A stretch of DNA of 64,000 nucleotides from Microbacterium yannicii PS01 (GTDB taxonomy: Bacteria; Actinomycetota; Actinomycetes; Actinomycetales; Microbacteriaceae), in contig NZ_CAJF01000004.1 in NCBI RefSeq assembly GCF_000304335.1, forward strand, positions 102,178 through 166,177, in the 5' to 3' direction. The notes below the pieces were generated by a model, which saw only the letters and a program-made list of their open reading frames with translations, was not told where the DNA came from and searched no databases. How positions within the stretch are numbered: the stretch's first letter is position 1; each line of letters starts with the position of its first letter. Positions 25,992-34,666 of the stretch are shown here, piece after piece. The position numbers were made by a program, and so were the translations under genes.

Positions 25992-27524
25992 TCAGCCTCT
26001 GCCGGGTCCGCTTGTTGAGTGCGCGCTGTCGAGATCCGGGGTCGGCTTGATCGATCCAACTGGTCGCGCAGCCAGTGACGCGGTCAGAACCACGATGCCC
26101 GCGAGGAACACCACGGCGAGGAACGGCATCGCAACCGGAGGAGTCCAGGTGGGGGAGGCGAGCCAGGGGGCTGGATCGCCGACGCTGTATCGGTGTGCCG
26201 CTCGAATAGCGATGACGATTGCCCCGAGGGCGAAGAACCCGGGGTAGATGACTCGGAACGAGCTGAGCAGCCGGGATGTGAGCGCGTCCTCCCGAGCGAC
26301 CGGATCGAATGCGGCGTCTGTTGTCCAGGCGCAGAGCCCGAGAAGCAGGGCGACAAGCGGGAGGGTGTAGCGCCCCTGCCAGCCGAAGCCCGACCACTGC
26401 ATGCCCGCCAGGATCCCCGGCAGGAGCGTGCAGACGGCGAACGCGAACAGGATCGCAATACGTTTGCGCCCGATGACGGCGGCAAACGAGACGAGGACGA
26501 AGCCGCCCGCGAGCAGGACCCACAGGATCGACAGGATCTGCGGGCTCGGGAGATCAAGCCAACCGAGATTTCCGTACATCTGGGTGACCTGCTCATGGTA
26601 GTTGGAGTAGAACACTGAGATCCCACGCAGACCGGCACGCAGGCCAGCAGGGCGCTCCACTCCCACATAGTTCGTTCCGTGCAAGAGCACCCATCCGACA
26701 CTCCCGAGAGCCACCATCGCGAGAACGATCGCGATGACCCATGTGGAGCGTCGCCGTAGTACATGGAGCGTCTGGCTCCACGGCACAGTGAGGAGCAGCG
26801 CGACCGCGCTGATCACAAGAAAGAGCGGGGACAACCCTCGAGTCACGATGAGCACACTCCCCGCCGCGAGCAGGAGCGAGTGATGCTCGCCCCAGGACTT
26901 CGAAGTCGAGGTGATGACGTGATAGCCCGACACCGTCACGGCGAAGAGAGACGCGATCTCCCAAGCGCTCGGATTGAGCACCATTCCTACGTAGATCGTC
27001 ATCGGGGTCAGGAGGAGTGCCGCGGCGACCGTTGGCCAAGGTGTGCGTGCCCGGCGCCAGGTCAATGAGAGGCCCCATGCAAGGAAGAGCGAGGTAAACA
27101 GGGCGGCAAGTGCCCGCGCGACGTAGAGCCCGTACTCCGTGGGGAGGATCAGCGAGCCGAGTCCGGTCCATGCGTAGAAGACAGGATTGTAGAGACCTGC
27201 GTTCGTCTGCGACAACACGGCTGCGTTCGACGCGATGCCGAGCGGCTCCTGGCATGCTGCGGTGATATCCGGGTGGAACGCGATGCACGCGGCCAGATGG
27301 TGAAGATTGGCGATCCGCGCTGGCACCGTCGGCTCGAGCGTTCCCGCTTGACCCCTCGCGACGGCTGCGGAATAGACGTAATGGGCCGCCTCATCCGCAC
27401 CTGACACGAGTGGGAAGAACAGTGAGCCCGCAAGCAGCATCGCGAAGATCGCGATGAACAGCATCGAGACATGAAGCAGTGGTCTCGTCGCCAGCTTTCG
27501 GGTGGCGTCGCCAACGGTCGTCAC
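25992..27524 (-). CDS. Polytopic membrane protein, DUF2142 type
   Basis: About 510 residues with 11-13 membrane helices. The first extracytoplasmic loop has GADEAAHYVYSAAVARGQ, the DE-x-x-H signature of DUF2142 proteins and reminiscent of GT-C lipid-dependent glycosyltransferases. These proteins commonly sit in polysaccharide clusters. Next to it are a divergent GtrB-like GT2, a DUF2304 protein and a GtrA flippase, so it may be the third, sugar-transferring part of a Gtr-type set. The start is uncertain: the frame opens at 27686, inside the divergent gene; GTG 27524 is the most sensible, about 60 bases downstream of a TAGGCT -10 on the minus strand. Confidence 0.78.
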   Translation of the reverse strand: MTTVGDATRKLATRPLLHVSMLFIAIFAMLLAGSLFFPLVSGADEAAHYVYSAAVARGQAGTLEPTVPARIANLHHLAACIAFHPDITAACQEPLGIASNAAVLSQTNAGLYNPVFYAWTGLGSLILPTEYGLYVARALAALFTSLFLAWGLSLTWRRARTPWPTVAAALLLTPMTIYVGMVLNPSAWEIASLFAVTVSGYHVITSTSKSWGEHHSLLLAAGSVLIVTRGLSPLFLVISAVALLLTVPWSQTLHVLRRRSTWVIAIVLAMVALGSVGWVLLHGTNYVGVERPAGLRAGLRGISVFYSNYHEQVTQMYGNLGWLDLPSPQILSILWVLLAGGFVLVSFAAVIGRKRIAILFAFAVCTLLPGILAGMQWSGFGWQGRYTLPLVALLLGLCAWTTDAAFDPVAREDALTSRLLSSFRVIYPGFFALGAIVIAIRAAHRYSVGDPAPWLASPTWTPPVAMPFLAVVFLAGIVVLTASLAARPVGSIKPTPDLDSAHSTSGPGRG

Positions 27525-27585
27525 GATGCGCGAAGTCGGCTCGCTGGAAGAAATGTCGGTACCACACTTTCGATCTGCGGCGACC

Positions 27586-27591
27586 AGCCTA
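27586..27591 (-). promoter_or_regulatory. Possible -10 element for the DUF2142 gene
   Basis: TAGGCT on the minus strand in the divergent spacer. With a start at GTG 27524 it would give a 5' leader of roughly 55 bases. Confidence 0.35.
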
Positions 27592-27640
27592 CAAGAGTCC
27601 ACGCAGGGCGAACGCGCGGCGGGGTCTACCGACTGCCTGT

Positions 27641-27646
27641 TACGAT
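27641..27646 (+). promoter_or_regulatory. Possible -10 element for the GT2 gene
   Basis: TACGAT, eight bases before ATG 27655, giving a transcript that is nearly leaderless. Confidence 0.4.
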
Positions 27647-27654
27647 TCAGCGTG

Positions 27655-28386
27655 ATGTCCCCCCACCGTCCGCGCATGCTCGTCATCGTTCCTGCCTGGA
27701 ACGAAGCGCAGAACGTAGGCGCTACAGTCCGAGAGATTCTCGCGCAGCCCGAGGGCTACTCGGTGGTCGTGATCGATGACGGTTCATCCGACGAGACAGC
27801 ACAGATGGCGCGCTCTGCTGGAGCGGATGTGCTGAGTCTGCCGTTCAACATGGGCGTCGGCGGCGCGATGCGAACTGGATTCGTCTACGCCCAGCGCCTC
27901 GGGTTCGATCAGGCGATTCAAGTCGACGCCGACGGGCAGCACAATCCCGCGGACATCGCCCGCGTGATGAGCGGCCTCGCCATTGCTGACATCTCTATCG
28001 GCGCTCGATTTGCCGACGTCGGGGATTACTCCGCGAAGGGTCCGCGCCGCTGGGCGATGAAGCTGCTCGCATCGGTGCTCAGCAGGATCTCCAAGAAGCG
28101 TCTCACCGATGTGACCAGCGGCTTCCGCGCGGCGAATCGGCGGGCGATCGATCAGTATGTGCGCTACTACCCGGCCGAGTACTTGGGTGACACCGTCGAC
28201 TCCCTCGTGAGCGCGATACACGCCGGCTTGACGGTGACGCAGGTTCCCGTTGCGATGCGTCCTCGCGCTGCCGGCAAGCCGAGCCAGAATCCGCTCGGCG
28301 CGACCCTCTATCTTGTCCGGGCGGTGTTCGCTTTATCACTTGCGCTGATGCGAGGATCGCGTACGACCACAGTGGTACACGCATGA
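27655..28386 (+). CDS. GT2 glycosyltransferase, polyprenyl-phosphate sugar synthase type (GtrB/DPM1-like)
   Basis: A 243-residue GT-A enzyme: IVPAWNEAQNVGATVREI (10-27), VVVIDDGSSDETAQMA with the donor-binding Asp pair (about 37-52), NMGVGGAMRTGF and QVDADGQHNPADI (about 87-99, the metal-binding DAD). This pattern is typical of polyprenyl-phosphate mannose/glucose synthases, which load a sugar on lipid for use outside the cell. The frame is open further upstream, but ATG 27655 precedes the conserved domain and lies just after a -10 hexamer. It overlaps the DUF2304 gene by four bases. Confidence 0.85.
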   Translation: MSPHRPRMLVIVPAWNEAQNVGATVREILAQPEGYSVVVIDDGSSDETAQMARSAGADVLSLPFNMGVGGAMRTGFVYAQRLGFDQAIQVDADGQHNPADIARVMSGLAIADISIGARFADVGDYSAKGPRRWAMKLLASVLSRISKKRLTDVTSGFRAANRRAIDQYVRYYPAEYLGDTVDSLVSAIHAGLTVTQVPVAMRPRAAGKPSQNPLGATLYLVRAVFALSLALMRGSRTTTVVHA

Positions 28387-28787
28387 TCCTCACCATCGCC
28401 GGAGTGTGTTTCGCACTTCTCGTCCTCGCAATCATCATCACGATGCTGTTGCGCCGCCAGTTGCGTGAGAAGTATGCGACACTCTGGCTGGTCATCGGCG
28501 TCGCCGTGTTGATTCTCGCGGTCTTCCCTGGGCTGCTCTTCGGGTTGAGCGACGTCCTCGGATTCGAGGTGCCGTCGAATCTGTTGTTCGTCCTCTCGAT
28601 CGTGCTGCTTGTCGGAGTCGCATTGCACCTCTCGTGGGAACTGTCCCGCGCCGAGGAGGAGATCCGCAGACTGGCTGAAGAAAGCGCGATCAGCCGCGGA
28701 GAAGCCGAAGCCCTCTCAGCGCGAATCACGCGGCTCGAGGGTGTCGCGGGGCGTGAAGAATCGGACTCACCGAAGCGCCGCTCCTAA
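28383..28787 (+). CDS. DUF2304 family membrane protein
   Basis: A 134-residue protein with three membrane helices (about 2-22, 34-52 and 63-83) containing RRQLREKYATLWL, the hallmark of DUF2304, followed by a charged coiled-coil tail (86-125). DUF2304 proteins are nearly always encoded next to GT2 polyprenyl-phosphate glycosyltransferases, as here with an ATGA overlap, and are thought to assist them at the membrane; no biochemical role is settled. The gene ends eight bases from the convergent GtrA gene. Confidence 0.85.
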   Translation: MILTIAGVCFALLVLAIIITMLLRRQLREKYATLWLVIGVAVLILAVFPGLLFGLSDVLGFEVPSNLLFVLSIVLLVGVALHLSWELSRAEEEIRRLAEESAISRGEAEALSARITRLEGVAGREESDSPKRRS

Positions 28788-28794
28788 GCCACTG

Positions 28795-29217
28795 TCAGCG
28801 ACGCTTCGCAAATACCCAGTACCTGTAGGCGAAGTAGTTCCATATGGTGGTGGACGCTACCGCCGCCACCTTGCCGATTTCCCAAGGCCAGCCGATGGCG
28901 TCTATCCCCGCGACGATGGCGGTCGTCGCGAATGTGTTGAAGATGACCAGCAGCGTGTATTTGACGGCGCTGGATCCCCACGCGCTCTCTCCATCGAACG
29001 TGATCGCACGTTGCATCAGATAGGTCAAACCGAAGCTCGTCAGGAAAGCGGCCGGCGTGGCGATGACGAGCGGTACCCCGATGATCTCGTGAAGAATCGC
29101 CAGAAGCCCGATGTCGATGAGGAAGGCTAGTCCGCCGACGAGGAGATAGCGGACAGCGCTCATCGACCACGCTCGAGCAGCCACGCGAGCGATCACGTTG
29201 CGATGGTGTGCAGGCAC
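28795..29217 (-). CDS. GtrA-family membrane protein, copy 1
   Basis: A 140-residue protein with four membrane helices typical of GtrA: RYLLVGGLAFLIDIGLLAIL (23-42), a second helix with SFGLTYLMQRAITF, then TLLVIFNTFATTAIVAG and the closing TIWNYFAYRYWVF. GtrA proteins are proposed to flip polyprenyl-phosphate sugars across the membrane. With the neighbouring GtrB-like GT2 and the DUF2142 protein it would complete a Gtr-type module. The next upstream gene, fused rmlCD, ends ten bases away and is transcribed the same way, so it may be co-transcribed with rhamnose synthesis. Confidence 0.85.
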   Translation of the reverse strand: MPAHHRNVIARVAARAWSMSAVRYLLVGGLAFLIDIGLLAILHEIIGVPLVIATPAAFLTSFGLTYLMQRAITFDGESAWGSSAVKYTLLVIFNTFATTAIVAGIDAIGWPWEIGKVAAVASTTIWNYFAYRYWVFAKRR

Positions 29218-29226
29218 GGACGGGTC

Positions 29227-30660
29227 TCAGACGGGAGCAGCTCTGGATGTGAGGTACGCCTTGAGCTCGGCTCGGTGATCGGCAGGTCGACCCATGATGC
29301 GCGTGATCTTCTCGCAGTCGAGCCCGCTGTTGGTGGGCCGCGATGCAATCGGGCCGGCAGCACTGGAGAAATAGGCGGAAGTCGTCACCGGGGTGACACG
29401 GTCCGGGTCGTGCCCGGTGAGGCGGTAGACGTCGCGCGCGATCTCGTACCAGGTCGTGAGCTCGCCGCTATTGGTGACGTTGTACACCCCGGGCTCCGCT
29501 TCATCCTCGAGCAGGTGTCGAATCGCTTTCGCAATCGTCGAGGTGAAGGAGAGGCGTCCCGATTGATCGCTGACCACCTTCGGGTCCACCCCTCGCTCGG
29601 CGAGCGACGCCATAGTCCGAACGAAGTTGTTGCCGTCCCCGATGACCCAGCTGGTCCGAACGACATAGTGTCGCGGCACCGTCTGGGCGATGAGATCGCC
29701 AGCGGCCTTGGTCTGCCCATAGACACCGAGCGGCGAAACAGGATCGAGCTCGCTGTAATCGGTGGACTTCGTGCCGTCGAAGACGTAATCGGAAGAGACG
29801 TGGACGAGCACGATCCCGTTGACGTTGGCGATGTGGGCGAGTCGTGCGACGGCCGTGACGTTCGCCGCCCATGCCGCAGTGCGGCCGTCTGGGGTCTCGG
29901 CCGCGTCCACTTTGGTGAAGGCGGCTGCATTGATGATCGTGCCGTAGTCGCGCCAGCGACGCGCCCCTTCGAGGTCGGGCCCGGTGAGATCCAAGTCGGC
30001 GCGCGAGGCGTACTCGATGTGAGCATCGCCGCCGAGTTCGACGCGGAGAGCGCGTCCGAGCTGGCCGTCCGCGCCAGTGACCAGAATCCGCTTCGGACCC
30101 ATCGGGGTGACGTCGCCGAGGCGCGGGTGATTCTTGTCCTTCTCGCTGATCTCGACCTGATCGAGGGGGATCGGCCACTGGATGTTCGCCGTCTCGTCGG
30201 CGAGATTGAGGAACGTGTAACTCGCGCTCGAGGACCAGTGATCGTTGACGAGGTAGGTGTATGCGGTGTCCGGCTCAAGCGTTTGATATGCGTTTCCCAC
30301 GCCTCGAGGCACGAAGATCGCTCGGGAAGGGTCGATCTCTGTCGTGTAGACCGTCCCGAAAGTGGCGCCTTCGCGAAGGTCGACCCAGGCTCCGAAGATC
30401 CGGCCGGTGGCAACAGACACGTACTTGTCCCACGGTTCCGCGTGGATCCCTCGTGTGGTTCCTACGGCGTCGTTGAAGGAGACATTGTTCTGCACCGGCC
30501 CGAAGTCGGGCAGGGAAATCCCCGAATCAGTCATCTTCTCGCGTTGCCAGTTCTCCTTGAACCAACCTCGCGTGTCGCCGTGCACAGGCAACTCCAGCAC
30601 CAAGAGTCCTGGAATCGGGGTTTCGATGGCCTGGAGGCGCTTGCCGAACTCGATCCCCAC
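29227..30660 (-). CDS. rmlCD: Fused dTDP-4-dehydrorhamnose 3,5-epimerase / reductase (RmlC-RmlD)
   Basis: A 477-residue fusion catalysing the last two steps to dTDP-L-rhamnose. The N-terminal cupin (about 1-190) is RmlC-like: [18 protein letters not shown], the catalytic His in TTRGIHAE, and [12 protein letters not shown] in place of the usual P-x-G-x-x-H-G-F. The C-terminal part (about 195-477) is an RmlD reductase: [14 protein letters not shown] (Rossmann), [20 protein letters not shown] (Tyr-x3-Lys) and [16 protein letters not shown] 30660 starts three bases after the rmlB stop; the longer frame lies inside rmlB. With rmlB upstream and rmlA divergent the pathway is complete. Confidence 0.9.
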   Translation of the reverse strand: MGIEFGKRLQAIETPIPGLLVLELPVHGDTRGWFKENWQREKMTDSGISLPDFGPVQNNVSFNDAVGTTRGIHAEPWDKYVSVATGRIFGAWVDLREGATFGTVYTTEIDPSRAIFVPRGVGNAYQTLEPDTAYTYLVNDHWSSSASYTFLNLADETANIQWPIPLDQVEISEKDKNHPRLGDVTPMGPKRILVTGADGQLGRALRVELGGDAHIEYASRADLDLTGPDLEGARRWRDYGTIINAAAFTKVDAAETPDGRTAAWAANVTAVARLAHIANVNGIVLVHVSSDYVFDGTKSTDYSELDPVSPLGVYGQTKAAGDLIAQTVPRHYVVRTSWVIGDGNNFVRTMASLAERGVDPKVVSDQSGRLSFTSTIAKAIRHLLEDEAEPGVYNVTNSGELTTWYEIARDVYRLTGHDPDRVTPVTTSAYFSSAAGPIASRPTNSGLDCEKITRIMGRPADHRAELKAYLTSRAAPV

Positions 30661-30662
30661 CG

Positions 30663-31673
<1,011 letters not shown>

Positions 31674-31742
31674 GCCGTCAGGCGCCAGGGGCGAGCAATC
31701 CGCCGTTTGGTCTGCCTCGAAGCATCGGAGACACTGGACTAC

Positions 31743-32612
31743 ATGCGTGGAATAATCCTGGCGGGCGGCACCGGCTCGCGTCTGCACCCGATCACACTGG
31801 GGACATCGAAGCAGCTGGTCCCTGTGTACGACAAGCCGATGATCTACTACCCGCTCTCCACCCTGATCCTCGCAGGCATCCGCGACATCCTGGTCATCAC
31901 GACACCTCAGGACTCGGAGCAGTTTCAACGGCTCCTGGGCGACGGGTCGCGTTTCGGGATCTCCCTGACCTACAAGATCCAGCCGTCTCCCGACGGACTC
32001 GCGCAGGCATTCATCCTCGGCGAAGATCACATCGCAAACGAATCGGTGGCTCTCGTCCTGGGCGACAACATCTTCTACGGGCAGGGGATGGGAACGCGCC
32101 TTCGTCGATACAACGATCTGCAGGGTGGTGTCGTGTTCGGTTACTGGGTCGACGACCCCACGGCTTACGGTGTGGTCGAATTCGACACCGATGGCCGCGT
32201 GGTCTCCCTCGAGGAGAAGCCGACGCAGCCCAAGAGCCATTACGCCGTGCCGGGTCTGTACTTCTACGACAATGACGTGATCGGCATCGCGAAGGACCTG
32301 GCTCCTTCACCGAGAGGCGAATTGGAGATCACAGACCTCAACAAGGTCTACCTGTCGGAGGGCCGCCTTCGCGTCGAGCTTCTCCCGCGGGGCACCGCCT
32401 GGCTGGATACTGGAACATTCGATTCCCTCGCCGAGGCGACTGACTTCATCCGAACGGTCGAGAAGCGGCAGGGGCTGTCGATCGGCTGTCCCGAAGAAGT
32501 CGCGTGGCGGATGGGATTCCTCAACGACGAAGAGCTACGGCAACGCGCTGAGCCGCTGGTGAAGAGCGGCTATGGAGGCTACCTCTTGTCCGCCCTCGAA
32601 CAGGGTCGCTGA
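31743..32612 (+). CDS. rmlA: Glucose-1-phosphate thymidylyltransferase
   Basis: A 289-residue nucleotidyltransferase, the usual RmlA length, making dTDP-glucose from glucose-1-phosphate and dTTP. It begins [18 protein letters not shown], with [17 protein letters not shown], the metal-binding [19 protein letters not shown] and [14 protein letters not shown]. The reading frame is open some 900 bases upstream, antisense to rmlB; ATG 31743 is clearly right by family comparison. The gene is divergent from rmlB and is followed 116 bases later by the two rhamnan synthesis genes that would consume the product. Confidence 0.96.
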   Translation: MRGIILAGGTGSRLHPITLGTSKQLVPVYDKPMIYYPLSTLILAGIRDILVITTPQDSEQFQRLLGDGSRFGISLTYKIQPSPDGLAQAFILGEDHIANESVALVLGDNIFYGQGMGTRLRRYNDLQGGVVFGYWVDDPTAYGVVEFDTDGRVVSLEEKPTQPKSHYAVPGLYFYDNDVIGIAKDLAPSPRGELEITDLNKVYLSEGRLRVELLPRGTAWLDTGTFDSLAEATDFIRTVEKRQGLSIGCPEEVAWRMGFLNDEELRQRAEPLVKSGYGGYLLSALEQGR

Positions 32613-32659
32613 TCGACGTGTTGGCCCGAATGCTGGAAGGCCCTCGCATTTGTGCGCAG

Positions 32660-32665
32660 TAGACT
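32660..32665 (+). promoter_or_regulatory. Possible -10 element upstream of the first rhamnan synthesis gene
   Basis: TAGACT lies between two TTGTGCGC direct repeats (32650-32657 and 32673-32680, period 23 bp). A start near 32672 would give a leader of about 57 bases that includes the hairpin described next. Confidence 0.35.
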
Positions 32666-32683
32666 CACGATCTTGTGCGCTGG

Positions 32684-32722
32684 TCATCCTCGGACCGGCG
32701 ACGTACGGGGACCGAAGGATGA
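32684..32722 (+). promoter_or_regulatory. Hairpin that would mask the ribosome binding site of the first RgpF gene
   Basis: TCATCCTCGGACC (32684-32696) pairs with GGACCGAAGGATGA (32709-32722) with one bulge and one mismatch and a 12-base loop. The 3' arm contains AAGGA, the Shine-Dalgarno sequence for ATG 32729. Folding would hide it, so translation may be controlled here. Confidence 0.45.
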
Positions 32723-32728
32723 GACACG

Positions 32729-34666
32729 ATGGACAGCGACTCCGCGAGCCGGCCTCAGCTTCCCGCTGATCAAGGCTCGCGCGTGCGCGGCGTCGTGTAC
32801 ATCCTCAGCCGCGGCAGCGGCCAGCTGGACGAGTATGTGTTCCAGGCGCTTGATGGCCTACGAACGTGCGCGCAGCATCTCACGGTGTTGGCACTGAGGA
32901 GTCTGCAAGACGACGACATCTCGAAGCTGCGCGGTCTCGTCGATCGCCTGGCGGTAGACATCGGCGCCGCCTTCGACCCCCGTCTCTACTTCGCGGAGAC
33001 GGACCGGATGCGCGACGATGTCCCCGGTCTCGACGAGGTCGTGCTGACGGGAGACGGTTGGTTCGGGCCGATCGGGACCTTCTCTCAGGCGCTGAGCCGC
33101 AGCGAGGAGCTCGAGGTCGACCTCTGGGAGATGGTGCAGAGTCCGAGCGGCGCACGCGAGTCGTTCCCCGAGGAGGGATTCCCCGACCTGAGCCGACCAT
33201 TCCAATGGACGGCCGTGCGCGCCTCACTTTTCGCATCGCCCGCATGGCGCCGCTTCAGCGAAGAGGAGACCAGCGGACCCGGCTCCAGCAGTGAGTTCTC
33301 CTTCCGAGCTCGATTCGAGCGGGAAGGATTCCGCGCGGCGGCATTGTTCGGCGCGGCCGAATTCGGATCGCATGACCCCGGCCTGTTCTCGTCGACAGCG
33401 CTCGTCGAAGCTGATTGCCCGCTTGTGGACATCGCCGCACTCTCCGACTATCCGCCGGCGCTCAGCCGATTCGCCACCGTCGGGCGCGAGACCGTCGAAG
33501 CCATGACGGCCCGAGGCTATCCTGCCGCAGCGGTGTGGCGGCATCTGTCGCGCACGGTGCCGCCGAAGGCGCTGAACGCCAACGGAGGCATGCTGGAGGT
33601 CCTGCCCTCGCTCTCGGCATACTACGATCCGAGCAAGCCCCTTCGCCTCGCAGCGATCGTGCACATCACGGACATGGAAGGCGTGGAGGACATCTTCCTC
33701 CGCCTGGGGTACCTGCCCCACGAGACGGACGTGTTCGTGACGACGACCGACGGTATGTGGGCTGCCCGACTGGAACCGCTGCTGGAATCGTGGGCGACAC
33801 GATTCGGGCATACGTTCGAATTGCGCGTGACGCCTGACAGCCCGGGCCGTGACATGAGTGATTTCTTCGTCGCCTGTCGCGATGTCCTGACTCAAGGTCG
33901 GTACGACCTCATCTTCAAGCTCCACAGCCGCTACAGCGGAGACAAGACGGTCAATGTACGACGCTATTTCCGGCGCTACCAGCTCGAGAACCTGCTGGAC
34001 GGCGCCGGATACACCGAGAATCTGATCGGTCTGTTCCAAGATGAACCTGGTTTGGGAATCGTCTTCCCGCCGATGATGCACATCGGCTACGCGACCATGG
34101 GCAAGGGGTGGGCGGGGATGCGAGACAAAGCACTCGATCTCTGTGAGCTGTTGGGTATCACGGTGCCTCTCGACATCGGCTCCCCGCTCGCCCCTTACGG
34201 TGGAATGTGGGTTGCTCGCCCGGAGGCATTGGCGGTCTTGTCGGAGCACCCGTGGACTTTCTCCGACTACTCGACCCGGATGCAGAAGAAGTTCGGCCGG
34301 CTCGCCCACGTGCAGGAACGGATCGTGGTCGCCGCCGCGGGCCAGCGTGGCTTCCATGCGCGAACTGTCCTCACCTCCGAGCACACGGCGATCAGTCACA
34401 CTGCTCTGGAGTACAAGGTCGACGAGATGTTCTCCACGACACGCGGGTATCCCGTGGAGCAGATCCGGCTACTGCACAGAGCGGGGTCAACGGGGTACGG
34501 GGGGCCTGTTGCGCTGACACGGATGTATCTGCGACTGAATCACCCGGGAGCTGCGCGGGCGCTCCGTCCGCTCTACCGTTTCGCATTTCGTGCCCACGCC
34601 GCTCTGGGATGGGTCCGTCGTGTCGCCTCGCGCGTGCTCGGAGAGCAGGGGAGAGGCAGGGTATGA
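32729..34666 (+). CDS. RgpF-family rhamnan synthesis glycosyltransferase, paralogue 1
   Basis: A 645-residue protein resembling the rhamnan synthesis protein F family (PF05045), which adds rhamnose or side-chain sugars to cell-wall polyrhamnose in streptococci. Visible family segments in the C-terminal half are DLIFKLHSRYSGDK, DEPGLGIVFPPMMHIGYATMG and SPLAPYGGMWVARPEAL; the N-terminal half (about 20-300) is another domain with GVVYILSRGSG and VLTGDGWFGPIGTF. No membrane segments or signal peptide are evident, so it should act in the cytoplasm. It is coupled by ATGA to a paralogue of the same length. dTDP-rhamnose from the adjacent rml genes is the likely donor, by inference. Confidence 0.8.
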   Translation: MDSDSASRPQLPADQGSRVRGVVYILSRGSGQLDEYVFQALDGLRTCAQHLTVLALRSLQDDDISKLRGLVDRLAVDIGAAFDPRLYFAETDRMRDDVPGLDEVVLTGDGWFGPIGTFSQALSRSEELEVDLWEMVQSPSGARESFPEEGFPDLSRPFQWTAVRASLFASPAWRRFSEEETSGPGSSSEFSFRARFEREGFRAAALFGAAEFGSHDPGLFSSTALVEADCPLVDIAALSDYPPALSRFATVGRETVEAMTARGYPAAAVWRHLSRTVPPKALNANGGMLEVLPSLSAYYDPSKPLRLAAIVHITDMEGVEDIFLRLGYLPHETDVFVTTTDGMWAARLEPLLESWATRFGHTFELRVTPDSPGRDMSDFFVACRDVLTQGRYDLIFKLHSRYSGDKTVNVRRYFRRYQLENLLDGAGYTENLIGLFQDEPGLGIVFPPMMHIGYATMGKGWAGMRDKALDLCELLGITVPLDIGSPLAPYGGMWVARPEALAVLSEHPWTFSDYSTRMQKKFGRLAHVQERIVVAAAGQRGFHARTVLTSEHTAISHTALEYKVDEMFSTTRGYPVEQIRLLHRAGSTGYGGPVALTRMYLRLNHPGAARALRPLYRFAFRAHAALGWVRRVASRVLGEQGRGRV

